Shown piece after piece: positions 1-7,170 of a stretch of DNA of 13,561 nucleotides; the first letter of the stretch is position 1; each line of letters begins with the position of its first letter. The stretch covers positions 1-13,561 of the forward strand of contig DBAU01000079.1 in assembly GCA_002291845.1 (NCBI GenBank), given 5' to 3'. The notes below the pieces were generated by a model. That model saw nothing but the letters and a program-made list of their open reading frames with translations, had not been told where the DNA came from and searched no databases. Origin of the DNA: Alphaproteobacteria bacterium UBA1002. Its GTDB lineage: Bacteria; Pseudomonadota; Alphaproteobacteria; Rickettsiales; UBA998. Position numbers and translations under genes: made by a program.

Positions 1-753
1 GCCGAAGAAGCCATCAAAAAAGCCTTTGAGAATGACCCCAACCTGCGCGAGCTGCGTGATCAGATTATTGTCGAGCAAACGCCGGAAGGGTTGAAAATTG
101 ACATCATCGATGATGATAAAAAAGAAATGTTCCAACCTGGAACGGCAGCACTGAATGACTATGGGCAGCGAATCTTGCGCTCTTTGCTCAAGGTCATTGA
201 GCAAATGCCGAACATGATCTCCATCACGGGCCATACCGACGCCACGCCCTATGCGCGCAAAGACGGCTACACCAACTGGGAGCTTTCGGCAGATCGTGCC
301 AATTCCGCACGCCGCTACCTGCTCTCGCAGGGGATGAACAAGGACCGCACGGGCAAAGTGGTCGGCAAAGCGGCGCAGGAACTTCTTACGCCTCAAGACC
401 CAACCGCCGCACGCAACCGCCGCATTACCATTATCCTGCTGCGTGGTTCACATCTTGCGATGCCCATGGACCTGCTGCCCGCACCACGCGCCTTGCTGTC
501 CGTCCCGGATGTCGACATCAATGGCAAACCGATCCCTGCACCTGCCATGCAGCGTACGACGCCTGCAACGATGCTACCTGTGGTTCCTCAACCAACAACA
601 GGATATAATATTCCTTCACCTGCGGATGCGATAACCATGCCTCCGCGTGTTGCGCCGACCAATACGGCGCCTGTAAATACGGGTGCTGCTGCACCCGCAA
701 CGCCGGCTCCAGCCGCGGCACAACCCGCGGCCCCCTCATCTAACGGAAGGTAA
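1..753 (+). CDS. motB: Flagellar motor stator protein MotB, C-terminal part (5' end outside window)
   Basis: The frame is open from base 1 and stops at TAA 751-753, giving 250 residues that lack the N-terminus and membrane helix. The fragment is a peptidoglycan-binding OmpA/MotB domain. It shows ITGHTDATP (fragment residues 75-83), a SNWELSADRA-like segment (NWELSADRA, 92-100) and the closing NRRITIILL (139-147), in the order and spacing typical of MotB. MotB, with MotA, forms the ion-conducting stator and anchors it to the cell wall; this is family knowledge. An ATG or TTG start near base 91 would be wrong, because conserved domain sequence (TPEGLKI) runs through it. After the domain comes a tail of about 100 residues rich in Pro, Ala and Thr, probably disordered and longer than in many MotB proteins. 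The last 14 bases overlap the end of the convergent M20 gene. The MotB family call is firm; assignment to a particular flagellar system is not possible here. Confidence 0.93.
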   Translation, partial: AEEAIKKAFENDPNLRELRDQIIVEQTPEGLKIDIIDDDKKEMFQPGTAALNDYGQRILRSLLKVIEQMPNMISITGHTDATPYARKDGYTNWELSADRANSARRYLLSQGMNKDRTGKVVGKAAQELLTPQDPTAARNRRITIILLRGSHLAMPMDLLPAPRALLSVPDVDINGKPIPAPAMQRTTPATMLPVVPQPTTGYNIPSPADAITMPPRVAPTNTAPVNTGAAAPATPAPAAAQPAAPSSNGR

Positions 754-1966
754 TCTCACCTGCGGCCAGCCGCATGAGCAGTAAAGCGGAAAGCTGGGCT
801 CGCTCAACTAAACTATCCAGTAGCACAAACTCTTTGTCGCTATGAATGTTCCCACCCCGGACACCCAGTGTATCAATGTTTGGGAGGCCATGTGCCGCAA
901 GGTTATTCCCATCGCAACAGCCCCCGGTGGCTTGCCACTGTACCGGCTTGCCCAGCAAGCGGGCGCAATCTTCGACCAGCGCCTGCAATTTTTGCCAGGA
1001 AGGCGTCATTGTTTTGGGTGGACGAGCAAACCCCCCATGCAGCTCGATCGTAAAGCCTTCGCGAAGCGCGGCTTTTGAAAGCAACGTGGCCAGCTCCTGC
1101 TCAACAAATGCCTGTTCCTCCTGAGTCGCGACGCGCACATTGAAACGCAACACCGCTCGGTCAGGCACTACGTTCAGTGGCCCCCCCCCTTCGATACGGG
1201 CGGGATTAACCGTGATGCCTTCCATCGCCGAGGTCAGGCGACTTACTGCCAGCGCCAGCTCCGCCGCCAGCACCACGGCATTACGGCCCATCGCATGCTC
1301 ACGCCCGGCATGCGCCGCACGCCCCTTGACCACCATATGAAAATTGCCACTGCCCTTGCGCTCCCCAGCGAGTGTGCCATCCGCCAGCGCGGGCTCATAA
1401 ACCATGCCGAGGTGACAGCGCGATGCCGCCGCCGCTAAAAGTGGCGCGGATCCGGGGGAGCCAATCTCTTCATCGGGATTGAGCAGCACTTCCCAGCCAA
1501 TCTGATCTTTCCACGGCGACGACTCGAGTGCTTCCAGTGCCTTCAGCATCACCACCAGCCCACCCTTCAGATCCGCCGCACCCGGACCATTCAATGTGCG
1601 GCCATCCAGAAAGACAGGTTTCTGAAACGGATGATCCGCACCAAATACGGTATCGTAATGCCCGCAGAGAAACACCTGCAGCGGAGCATCCACGCGCTTA
1701 CGGAAGCGCAGCGCCTCCCCAAGCATTTGCGGCTGCACATCGCCTTTGCCATCTACAGACGACTGCGGCGTCAAGCTCAGGCGTTCTGTTGTATCGGGCT
1801 GCAGCCAGAGAAAATTATCCTCCAGCGCCTGACGCATGGTCGCCAGCCCTTCCAGATGGTAACTACCCGAATTAATGGCTGACCACGCATGGGTCAGATG
1901 GATCAGATGCTGCTCCTGCGCGGCGATGGCATCAAGGTAAGGCTGATAGGCGTTAAGCGTAGGCAT
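740..1966 (-). CDS. M20 family zinc metallohydrolase (carboxypeptidase G2-like)
   Basis: A 408-residue co-catalytic metallopeptidase of family M20. The metal-site residues can be read off: H103 and D105 in CGHYDTV, bridging D132 in GPGAADLKGG, catalytic E166 and metal ligand E167 in NPDEEIGS, E191 in VYEPA, and H375 in GNIHSDKEF. Their spacing closely follows carboxypeptidase G2 as I remember it. H219 (GRAAHAG), in the dimerisation domain, fits the histidine that reaches the substrate carboxylate. Such enzymes hydrolyse amide bonds of N-acyl amino acids or dipeptides, and the family includes ArgE and DapE; substrate is not readable from sequence. No signal peptide is seen, so it is probably cytoplasmic. 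The start is preceded by TGAGG three bases upstream, a short spacing. It lies 85 bases after argD on the same strand and may be cotranscribed. A run of nine G on its coding strand encodes three glycines in EGGGPLNVVP. Confidence 0.88.
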   Translation of the reverse strand: MPTLNAYQPYLDAIAAQEQHLIHLTHAWSAINSGSYHLEGLATMRQALEDNFLWLQPDTTERLSLTPQSSVDGKGDVQPQMLGEALRFRKRVDAPLQVFLCGHYDTVFGADHPFQKPVFLDGRTLNGPGAADLKGGLVVMLKALEALESSPWKDQIGWEVLLNPDEEIGSPGSAPLLAAAASRCHLGMVYEPALADGTLAGERKGSGNFHMVVKGRAAHAGREHAMGRNAVVLAAELALAVSRLTSAMEGITVNPARIEGGGPLNVVPDRAVLRFNVRVATQEEQAFVEQELATLLSKAALREGFTIELHGGFARPPKTMTPSWQKLQALVEDCARLLGKPVQWQATGGCCDGNNLAAHGLPNIDTLGVRGGNIHSDKEFVLLDSLVERAQLSALLLMRLAAGEITFR

Positions 1967-2001
1967 GGGGCCTCATGAGTTATCGGTCAAAGCATGCCGC
2001 A

Positions 2002-2030
2002 TGGCCGTTTAAATAATGCTTAACAGGCCA
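2002..2030 (-). other. Imperfect hairpin between argD and the M20 gene
   Basis: Arms TGGCC and GGCCA are followed inward by a two-base mismatch and then TTAA/TTAA pairs around a seven-base loop. It starts about 20 bases past the argD stop codon in the direction of transcription. There is no T-run after it, so it is not a standard intrinsic terminator. It could attenuate or stabilise the argD transcript, or be chance. Confidence 0.25.
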
Positions 2031-2051
2031 CCCAGACAAAGAGGGAATCTG

Positions 2052-3326
2052 TTATCCCTGCGCGTGCGCCACCGCATACGCAAGCGCCGCTTCCAGACGC
2101 TCAAGGCCAAGCGCCAACTCGTCCTCAGTGATCGTGAGCGGCGGCAGGAAGCGTAGTACATCCGGCCCGGCGACCAGCGCCAGCACCCCGAAACGGCGGG
2201 CGATATCCGCCAGATCATTTGATTTACCCAGCCATGGATCCTTGAGCACCGCACCGACCATCAGGCCGCGGCCACGGACCTCACGGAACAGATCGAGGCG
2301 GCTATGGATGGCATGCAACCCGTCAAACAACTGCCGAGAACGCGCCATGACATTGGCCATAAGCTGCGGCGTGTTGATCTTTTTCAGCGCTGCGTAAGCC
2401 ACCGCGCACATCACCGGGTTACCGCCAAAGGTAGAACCATGCGTTCCAAAACCAAGGGTGTTTTCTGCCTTCTCACCCACTACCATCGCACCGATAGGAA
2501 GGCCACACCCAAGCGCTTTAGCTATGGGCATCACATCGGGCGCCACTTCATCCTCAAAATGGGCGAACAAATAGCCAGTGCGGCCCATCCCGGACTGAAT
2601 TTCATCAGCGACAAACAGCACATTTTTTTCATCACATAGCTGACGAACCGCTTTTAAGAAGCCCGGTGCGGCGGGGATGATCCCACCTTCCCCCTGCACC
2701 GTCTCCAGCAGAATGGCGCAGGTTTTCTCCGTCACCAGAGGACGCAATGCCTCGATGTCGTTGAATTTCGGGCAATAAACGAATCCCCCCGGCAGCGGTT
2801 CAAACCCCTGCTGGTATTTTGGCTGCGCGGTGGCGGTCACCGCTGCCAGCGTCCGGCCATGGAAGGAACCGGCAAAGGTAATGATCTCGCGGTGCTCCGG
2901 GTCGCGCCCCTGATCGGCCGCCCATTTACGCACCAGCTTGATGACCGCCTCAGTCGCTTCGGTTCCGGAGTTGCAGAAATAAACACGCTTGGCCCATGGC
3001 ACAACACGCACCAGCTCCTCTGCCAGATGAATCGCCGGCTCGGTGAAAAACACATTACTTGTATGCCAAAGCTTGCGTGACTGGGTATCGAGCGCGGCAA
3101 GCAGGTCGGGATCCTGATGGCCGAGACCATTGACCGCAATACCCGAGCCCAGATCGACATAATCATAGCCATCAAGGTCCCACAACATGGAGCCTTTGCC
3201 GTGATCAAGAATCATCTCACGCGGGCGGTAATTGGGAACAAAATAATCCCTTCCCTTTTGAATCAATTGCTTAGATGGATCACCTTCCGGGGTGATTAGG
3301 GGAGTTTCCGTATTACGGCGGAGCAT
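2052..3326 (-). CDS. argD: Acetylornithine aminotransferase-type class III PLP aminotransferase
   Basis: 424 residues, fold type I, class III aminotransferase. Visible landmarks are the phosphate-binding NSGTEA (119-124), SFHGRT (154-159), LLETVQGEGG (206-215), the cofactor-ring aspartate D241 in FVADEIQSGMGRTG, the PLP lysine K270 in IAKALGCGLPIGA, and HGSTFGGNP (296-304). The pattern, including RKLWHTSNVFFTEP near the N-terminus, is that of acetylornithine/succinylornithine transaminases (ArgD/AstC). These interconvert N-acetylornithine and N-acetylglutamate semialdehyde in arginine synthesis. The reading frame is open upstream to 3524, but ATG 3326 has AAGGA eight bases before it. The alternative ATG 3335 has no usable spacing, and longer starts run into ppx. 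The N-terminal region resembles, from memory, beta- and gammaproteobacterial ArgD more than the usual shorter alphaproteobacterial form. Ornithine or GABA aminotransferase activity cannot be excluded. Confidence 0.88.
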   Translation of the reverse strand: MLRRNTETPLITPEGDPSKQLIQKGRDYFVPNYRPREMILDHGKGSMLWDLDGYDYVDLGSGIAVNGLGHQDPDLLAALDTQSRKLWHTSNVFFTEPAIHLAEELVRVVPWAKRVYFCNSGTEATEAVIKLVRKWAADQGRDPEHREIITFAGSFHGRTLAAVTATAQPKYQQGFEPLPGGFVYCPKFNDIEALRPLVTEKTCAILLETVQGEGGIIPAAPGFLKAVRQLCDEKNVLFVADEIQSGMGRTGYLFAHFEDEVAPDVMPIAKALGCGLPIGAMVVGEKAENTLGFGTHGSTFGGNPVMCAVAYAALKKINTPQLMANVMARSRQLFDGLHAIHSRLDLFREVRGRGLMVGAVLKDPWLGKSNDLADIARRFGVLALVAGPDVLRFLPPLTITEDELALGLERLEAALAYAVAHAQG

Positions 3327-3412
3327 GGCAGACATCCTTGTATTTTTTGCTGATATATCGCCGGGGATAGTATACGTAAATACCATAGTCTGATGATACC
3401 CTAAAGGAATAC
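3327..3412. promoter_or_regulatory. Divergent promoter region between argD and ppx
   Basis: The 86 bases separate the two divergent starts. The palindrome GTATAC at 3370-3375 supplies a -10-like TATACT on the minus strand (3369-3374, five of six to consensus) and TATACG on the plus strand (3371-3376). For the plus strand, TTGCTG lies 18 bases upstream; no good -35 is seen for argD. ppx has AAAGGA at 3403-3408, four bases before its ATG. Presence of promoters here is expected from gene orientation; the exact boxes are weak guesses. Confidence 0.35.
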
Positions 3413-4441
3413 ATGGCAGAGCCTGCCGAAAATGACATTTATGCCGCGCTGGACCTTGGAACGAACAACTGCCGCCTGTTGATTGCGCATCCTGCCTTCC
3501 GTCAGAGTAAAAACGGGCGGGCACTCAAAGCCATCGACAGTTTTTCACGTATCGTCCGTCTGGGCGAAGGAGTGAGCGGAAGCGGTTTGCTATCTGAGGA
3601 AGCGATGGAGCGCACGCTTGGAGCGCTGCGCACCTGTCAGCGCAAACTGGAGCGGCATGCGCTGGGTCGACGTCGCTTTGTGGCGACTGAAGCCTGCCGG
3701 CGCGCCACTAATGCAGATGCGTTTATCGCTCGCGTAGAAGAAGAAACCGGCCTGCCACTGGAAATCATCTCGAATGAGGAAGAAGCCCGGCTGGCGTTGC
3801 TTGGTTGCTGCTCACTTCTGCGCCCGGGTGTGCAGCGTGCGCTTGCTTTTGATATTGGTGGCGGATCAACCGAGATTATGTGGGTGGCCACACCGGAGAG
3901 CTACCACGCGCAAATACCACCCACCTTCCCGTTTACACCGGAGCTGCTCGGCTGGACTTCCATGCCTTATGGCGTGATGAACCTCTCCGAGCAGTTCGGA
4001 CACAACGATTACGCCTCCGTCTATTTTGAGGATATTGTAGCGAAGGTAATGGCTAAGCTGGCTCCGTTCGCCAAAACCTATGCCATCACTGATCAGCTTA
4101 GCGATGTCCCGACGCAGCTACTTTCCACCTCCGGTACGGTGACCACGCTGGCCGCTGTACATCTCGGCCTGCCGCGCTATGACCGCTCACGGGTGGATGG
4201 CATTGCCCTGCCCGCGGAGCAATTGCGCGCCAGCATTGCCCGCTTGCTCGCCATGCGTCCGTCGGAGCGCTTCAACCATCCCTGCATCGGTCCCGACCGC
4301 AGTGATTATATTATCGCCGGGTGCGCCATTCTGGAAGCCTTGCTGCGCACCTTCCCCTTTCCGCAAGTGACCATTGCCGATCGCGGCGTGCGCGAGGGCA
4401 TTATCATCTCGCTGATGCTTAACGAAACCGTGGATGCATAA
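3413..4441 (+). CDS. ppx: Ppx/GppA family phosphatase (exopolyphosphatase or pppGpp phosphohydrolase)
   Basis: 342 residues of the ASKHA-fold Ppx/GppA family. In order: phosphate-1 loop AALDLGTNNCRL (11-22), the catalytic-glutamate region SNEEEARLA (120-128), phosphate-2 loop FDIGGGSTEI (146-155), the adenosine-loop-like STSGTVTTLAAV (238-249), and IADRGVREGI (321-330). The family removes terminal phosphate from polyphosphate or the 5' phosphate of pppGpp; which one applies here cannot be told. It holds only the two ASKHA domains and lacks the C-terminal HD-like extension of the roughly 500-residue E. coli enzymes, a common short form. The start has AAAGGA just upstream. It is first in a tight + strand cluster: a small unknown gene begins nine bases after its stop and rlmE follows. 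The same ppx-rlmE proximity is, from memory, frequent in alphaproteobacteria. Confidence 0.9.
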   Translation: MAEPAENDIYAALDLGTNNCRLLIAHPAFRQSKNGRALKAIDSFSRIVRLGEGVSGSGLLSEEAMERTLGALRTCQRKLERHALGRRRFVATEACRRATNADAFIARVEEETGLPLEIISNEEEARLALLGCCSLLRPGVQRALAFDIGGGSTEIMWVATPESYHAQIPPTFPFTPELLGWTSMPYGVMNLSEQFGHNDYASVYFEDIVAKVMAKLAPFAKTYAITDQLSDVPTQLLSTSGTVTTLAAVHLGLPRYDRSRVDGIALPAEQLRASIARLLAMRPSERFNHPCIGPDRSDYIIAGCAILEALLRTFPFPQVTIADRGVREGIIISLMLNETVDA

Positions 4442-4450
4442 GGGGACGCC

Positions 4451-4780
4451 ATGCCAAACCGAGGAAATAAGCAAACCTGCTTTGGTGAGTTGATGGATCA
4501 TCTACGGCAAGTCTTCCCTGAAGGACCGTTTCGCGATGAGCTGAACCGTCGTGACATCCGCATGGTTGAGCGTGGGCTTCGTGAAAAGATGGAAGAGGCC
4601 CAGAAACGCTGTGCGCCAGAGGCGATTCTTGCCGCACTGGAGAATAAAAAAGGCACGGCACTCGATGCCGCCGCCAGTGAGTTACTCAGCGCAGCGAAAG
4701 AGGCAAGAAAGCTTGAGCAGCTCCATGATAAAGTTAGGAACACCCGCGAATGGCAAGTGGCCATCCAGATGGCGCTGTAG
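4451..4780 (+). CDS. Small helical protein of unknown function between ppx and rlmE
   Basis: 109 residues that I do not recognise. The start is supported by AGGGGA (4442-4447) just after the ppx stop. The protein is highly charged and looks almost wholly alpha-helical. Residues about 36-60 (RDIRMVERGLREKMEEAQKR region) and 80-100 (AAKEARKLEQLHDKVR region) could form coiled coil. There is no signal peptide, membrane segment or metal motif. The gene is probably real: it is framed by a ribosome-binding site, and its TAG abuts the rlmE ATG directly, suggesting translational coupling. Location implies cotranscription with ppx and rlmE, hence possibly a ribosome- or stress-related role; that is inference only. 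Confidence 0.72.
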   Translation: MPNRGNKQTCFGELMDHLRQVFPEGPFRDELNRRDIRMVERGLREKMEEAQKRCAPEAILAALENKKGTALDAAASELLSAAKEARKLEQLHDKVRNTREWQVAIQMAL

Positions 4781-5479
4781 ATGAAAAAGCCCCCTGGAAA
4801 CAAGGACAACCGCGGCGGCCAACGCGATCTTTCTGTGCGCGTACGCACCGCGAAGGGCCGTAAAACCTCTTCTACGCTGTGGCTGCAGCGCCAATTGAAC
4901 GATCCCTACGTCAAGATGGCCAAGCGCGATGGATACCGCTCGCGCGCCGCCTATAAATTACTGGAGCTGGATGAAAAATTTCACCTGCTGAAACCAGGTC
5001 TGCGCGTGCTTGATCTAGGGGCCGCGCCCGGCGGCTGGACGCAGGTGGCGGTGGCGCGTGTCGGTACACTGGAAGGCAAAGGCGCGGTGCTGGGCCTCGA
5101 CATCCTGCCGATGCAGGCCATCCCCGGTGCAACACTCATGCAGATCGATTTCATGGCGGATGATGCACCGGAAAAAATTCGCGCGGCGCTGGGTGGCCCG
5201 GCAGACCTTGTGCTCTCTGACATGGCGCCCAACACCACCGGCCACGCCGCCACCGACCATATCCGCATCCTTGCCATGGTCGAAGCCGCCGCGCTGTTTG
5301 CCACCGAAGTACTCACCCCCGGCGGCACATTCGTCTGCAAGGTGCGCCAGGGCGGGATGGAAGGCCAGCTGCTCACCCAGCTAAAGCAAAAATTCGCCAA
5401 GGCCTCCCACGCCAAGCCCAAAGCCAGCCGGGCGGATTCGGCGGAGACCTTCCTGGTAGCCACAGGGTTTAAGGGTTAG
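4781..5479 (+). CDS. rlmE: 23S rRNA 2'-O-methyltransferase RlmE (FtsJ/RrmJ)
   Basis: 232 residues with a complete FtsJ Rossmann methyltransferase. The SAM-binding motif VLDLGAAPGGWTQVA spans 76-90. The catalytic tetrad K-D-K-E is visible as K59 (AAYKLLELDEKF), D147 (LVLSDMAPNTTGH), K187 (FVCKVRQGG) and E222 (AETFLVATGF). The E. coli enzyme methylates U2552 of 23S rRNA in the peptidyl-transferase A-loop at a late stage of 50S assembly and is heat-inducible; this is family knowledge. The N-terminal 30 residues are basic and Gly/Asn rich, a common alphaproteobacterial extension that could bind RNA. ATG 4781 directly follows the TAG of the preceding small gene and has only a weak purine stretch before it, so translation is probably coupled. 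The stop TAG overlaps by four bases the stop end of the convergent gene at 5476. Confidence 0.95.
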   Translation: MKKPPGNKDNRGGQRDLSVRVRTAKGRKTSSTLWLQRQLNDPYVKMAKRDGYRSRAAYKLLELDEKFHLLKPGLRVLDLGAAPGGWTQVAVARVGTLEGKGAVLGLDILPMQAIPGATLMQIDFMADDAPEKIRAALGGPADLVLSDMAPNTTGHAATDHIRILAMVEAAALFATEVLTPGGTFVCKVRQGGMEGQLLTQLKQKFAKASHAKPKASRADSAETFLVATGFKG

Positions 5480-6420
5480 TGAGAACGCGCCGGTATCCCT
5501 GATTTAAATTCATGGACACGCTGTTCCACGCATTTCTGCAAAAGCCCCACGATAGCCTCAGGGGACACGGCTTCGTCAAACATTGCATCGTGATGACGAG
5601 TAAACACCTCATATGCGGCATCTTGAAGATGGTGTGAGGGATTTCCTTTCAGCACCCTGAGCTGATTAAAGAGCGAACGATGCTGATCTGGCGAGAGATG
5701 TTCTAACACGAAATTTGCCCCGTTCTTCCTAAGCTCCTTATCCCGTTTTATCGCCTGTCTTTGCAGCGGTGTCGGATCAGAGAGCACCAATGCCATGTGA
5801 TCTCTGGCGTAACGATGCACCTCATCCTCCATGGCACGTTCCAGCGTCCTGTATGTGAATCTCCGTCCATGGGTTTGCTCAATACGTGCTAACTCACAGG
5901 CCGCCGTGTAAAAAAAACCTTCCACGGTGTGGGTGTTGCCATACGCATTTTTTGGTAGGTAATGATCGCACAACGCGGCATATGTATGGGGAGCGACCTG
6001 CTGAAACAGCATCAGGAGTTCCATGCCTCGTGCTTCAATATCTGGTGTGTTGATATCGTTAGGCTTGTGGATACGTAACGGACGGCGTTGCTCACGTGCT
6101 TCCATTTCTTTGGTATAAACAAGGTATCGATACGCTTCGTGTTCCAGCCGCTTCCATAAATCCGTATTCGAGATGAAATCCGCTTCAAATTCCGCCTGAG
6201 CCATTTCCAGCGCGCCAGACCTCAACACATACGTCGCAAGCTCCACATCCCCGCGACAGTAGTCGTGAGCAAAATCCAGGCAATACGCATTTTGTACGTA
6301 GTGATCATTTATGATTCCCAATTGGCGCAAAATATCTTCCGCACGCACCTCTACGCCCTCATGGTATAAACTACCAGAGACCGTCCCTTTTGTAGGAATG
6401 CTCTTCGATCGATCTGACAT
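5476..6420 (-). CDS. Hypothetical protein of unknown function, lower GC than neighbours
   Basis: 314 residues that I do not recognise. The start ATG 6420 is chosen because AAAGG lies six bases upstream. An in-frame ATG at 6462 would add 14 residues including a CHRC pair (CxxC) but has no ribosome-binding site. The protein appears soluble, mostly helical and rich in charged residues, His, Tyr and Arg; there is no signal peptide, membrane helix or known catalytic motif. His pairs occur near the end (GNPSHHLQDAAYEVFTRHHD region). Base composition differs from the surroundings: sampled 60-base blocks give about 45-47% GC (5701-5760, 6001-6060) against 60% in rlmE (5101-5160). Together with its isolated position between two housekeeping genes, this suggests later acquisition. 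It follows lipB on the same strand after a 77-base gap with palindromic sequence, so it may have its own promoter. The gene is likely real given its length and start signal. Confidence 0.72.
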   Translation of the reverse strand: MSDRSKSIPTKGTVSGSLYHEGVEVRAEDILRQLGIINDHYVQNAYCLDFAHDYCRGDVELATYVLRSGALEMAQAEFEADFISNTDLWKRLEHEAYRYLVYTKEMEAREQRRPLRIHKPNDINTPDIEARGMELLMLFQQVAPHTYAALCDHYLPKNAYGNTHTVEGFFYTAACELARIEQTHGRRFTYRTLERAMEDEVHRYARDHMALVLSDPTPLQRQAIKRDKELRKNGANFVLEHLSPDQHRSLFNQLRVLKGNPSHHLQDAAYEVFTRHHDAMFDEAVSPEAIVGLLQKCVEQRVHEFKSGIPARSH

Positions 6421-6456
6421 GGCCAACCTTTTACATCGATGGCATGTGTAATGATC

Positions 6457-6484
6457 TGTCATGACAAGTTGATGACAAAATCGT
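6457..6484. promoter_or_regulatory. Palindrome and direct repeats upstream of the unknown gene; candidate operator
   Basis: A perfect 10-base palindrome TGTCATGACA (6457-6466) is followed by a second copy of its half: ATGACAA occurs at 6461-6467 and again at 6472-6478, offset by 11 bases, about one helical turn. It lies about 40-60 bases upstream of ATG 6420. Adjacent to it, AATCGT/ACGATT (6479-6484 and 6494-6499) form a six-base inverted repeat across the lipB stop codon. This arrangement is typical of a dimeric regulator site, but no regulator gene is present nearby and chance is possible. Confidence 0.35.
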
Positions 6485-6497
6485 GATATTTCGACGA

Positions 6498-7112
6498 TTA
6501 AAACGGCCAGGCGGCTTTCAGGGCGGCGTCCACTTCGGCCATGCCAGCATCTACACCAAGGGCGGCCAGCGAGCTGACGCCATACTCGCGGATGCCGCAG
6601 GGGACAATCCCTTGAAAATGCGAGAGATCAGGGCTGACATTGAGCGAAATACCGTGATAGCTGACCCCCTGCCGCACACGGATGCCAAGGGCGGCGATCT
6701 TGGCCTCCCCGGCGGGTGTAGTGACCCAGATGCCGATGCGCCCTTCCCGGCGCTCTCCCTGCACGCCTAACGCCGCCAGCGTGCGGATCAGCCAGTCTTC
6801 CAGCGTCCACACGAAATGGCGTAAATCGGGGGTTCCCTGGTAACGCTGCTTGAGGTCGAGCATCACATAGGCCACCCGCTGCCCCGGCCCATGGTACGTG
6901 TATTGGCCACCACGGCCCGTGGCATGCACCGGAAAACGCGGATTCAGTAAATCCTCTGTCCGGGCGCTGGTGCCTGCGGTATAGAGCGGGGGATGCTCCA
7001 GCAGCCAGACCTGCTCCTCCGCTTCCCCTGCGCGAATGGCCGCGACCTGCCGCTCCATCTGGGCGACACCCGTAGCGTAGTCCGTAAGTCCAGAGGTGCG
7101 CCATTCAACCAT
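6498..7112 (-). CDS. lipB: Octanoyl-[acyl-carrier-protein]:protein N-octanoyltransferase LipB
   Basis: 204 residues of the LipB family, which transfers octanoate from acyl carrier protein to the lipoyl domains of 2-oxoacid dehydrogenases and GcvH in the cytoplasm; LipA then inserts sulphur. Recognisable segments are LLEHPPLYTAGTSA (37-50), GRGGQYTYHGPGQRVAYVMLDL (66-87), AKIAALGIRVRQGVSYHGISLN (137-158) and FQGIVPCGI (166-174). The catalytic dyad residues are K138 and C172. Length is normal. No clear ribosome-binding site precedes ATG 7112, but the N-terminal MVEWRTSGLTDY matches the usual start of the family. It sits divergently from the small gene at 7171 across an extremely AT-rich gap, and is followed on its own strand by the unknown gene ending at 5476. 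Confidence 0.95.
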   Translation of the reverse strand: MVEWRTSGLTDYATGVAQMERQVAAIRAGEAEEQVWLLEHPPLYTAGTSARTEDLLNPRFPVHATGRGGQYTYHGPGQRVAYVMLDLKQRYQGTPDLRHFVWTLEDWLIRTLAALGVQGERREGRIGIWVTTPAGEAKIAALGIRVRQGVSYHGISLNVSPDLSHFQGIVPCGIREYGVSSLAALGVDAGMAEVDAALKAAWPF

Positions 7113-7170
7113 GAAATACTAAGGTAAGAAAAGAGTGGAAAAAATTAATAATTATTAACATATAGATATT
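7113..7170. promoter_or_regulatory. Very AT-rich divergent gap between lipB and the small gene at 7171
   Basis: These 58 bases are roughly four-fifths A+T in a window that is otherwise GC-rich, and they lie between two divergent starts, as expected of back-to-back promoters. TATAGA at 7161-7166 resembles a -10 box so close to ATG 7171 that the transcript would start at or next to the start codon. Neither flanking gene has a clear ribosome-binding site. No convincing -35 box is seen on either strand. Confidence 0.4.

Noticed and set aside
3327..3524. Upstream extension of argD by 66 codons to 3524
   Set aside because: The extra residues are not conserved family sequence, overlap the 5' end of ppx, and a good ribosome-binding site supports ATG 3326.
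6421..6462. Longer start at 6462 giving an N-terminal CxxC to the unknown gene
   Set aside because: No ribosome-binding site precedes it, whereas ATG 6420 has AAAGG. It is kept only as an alternative.
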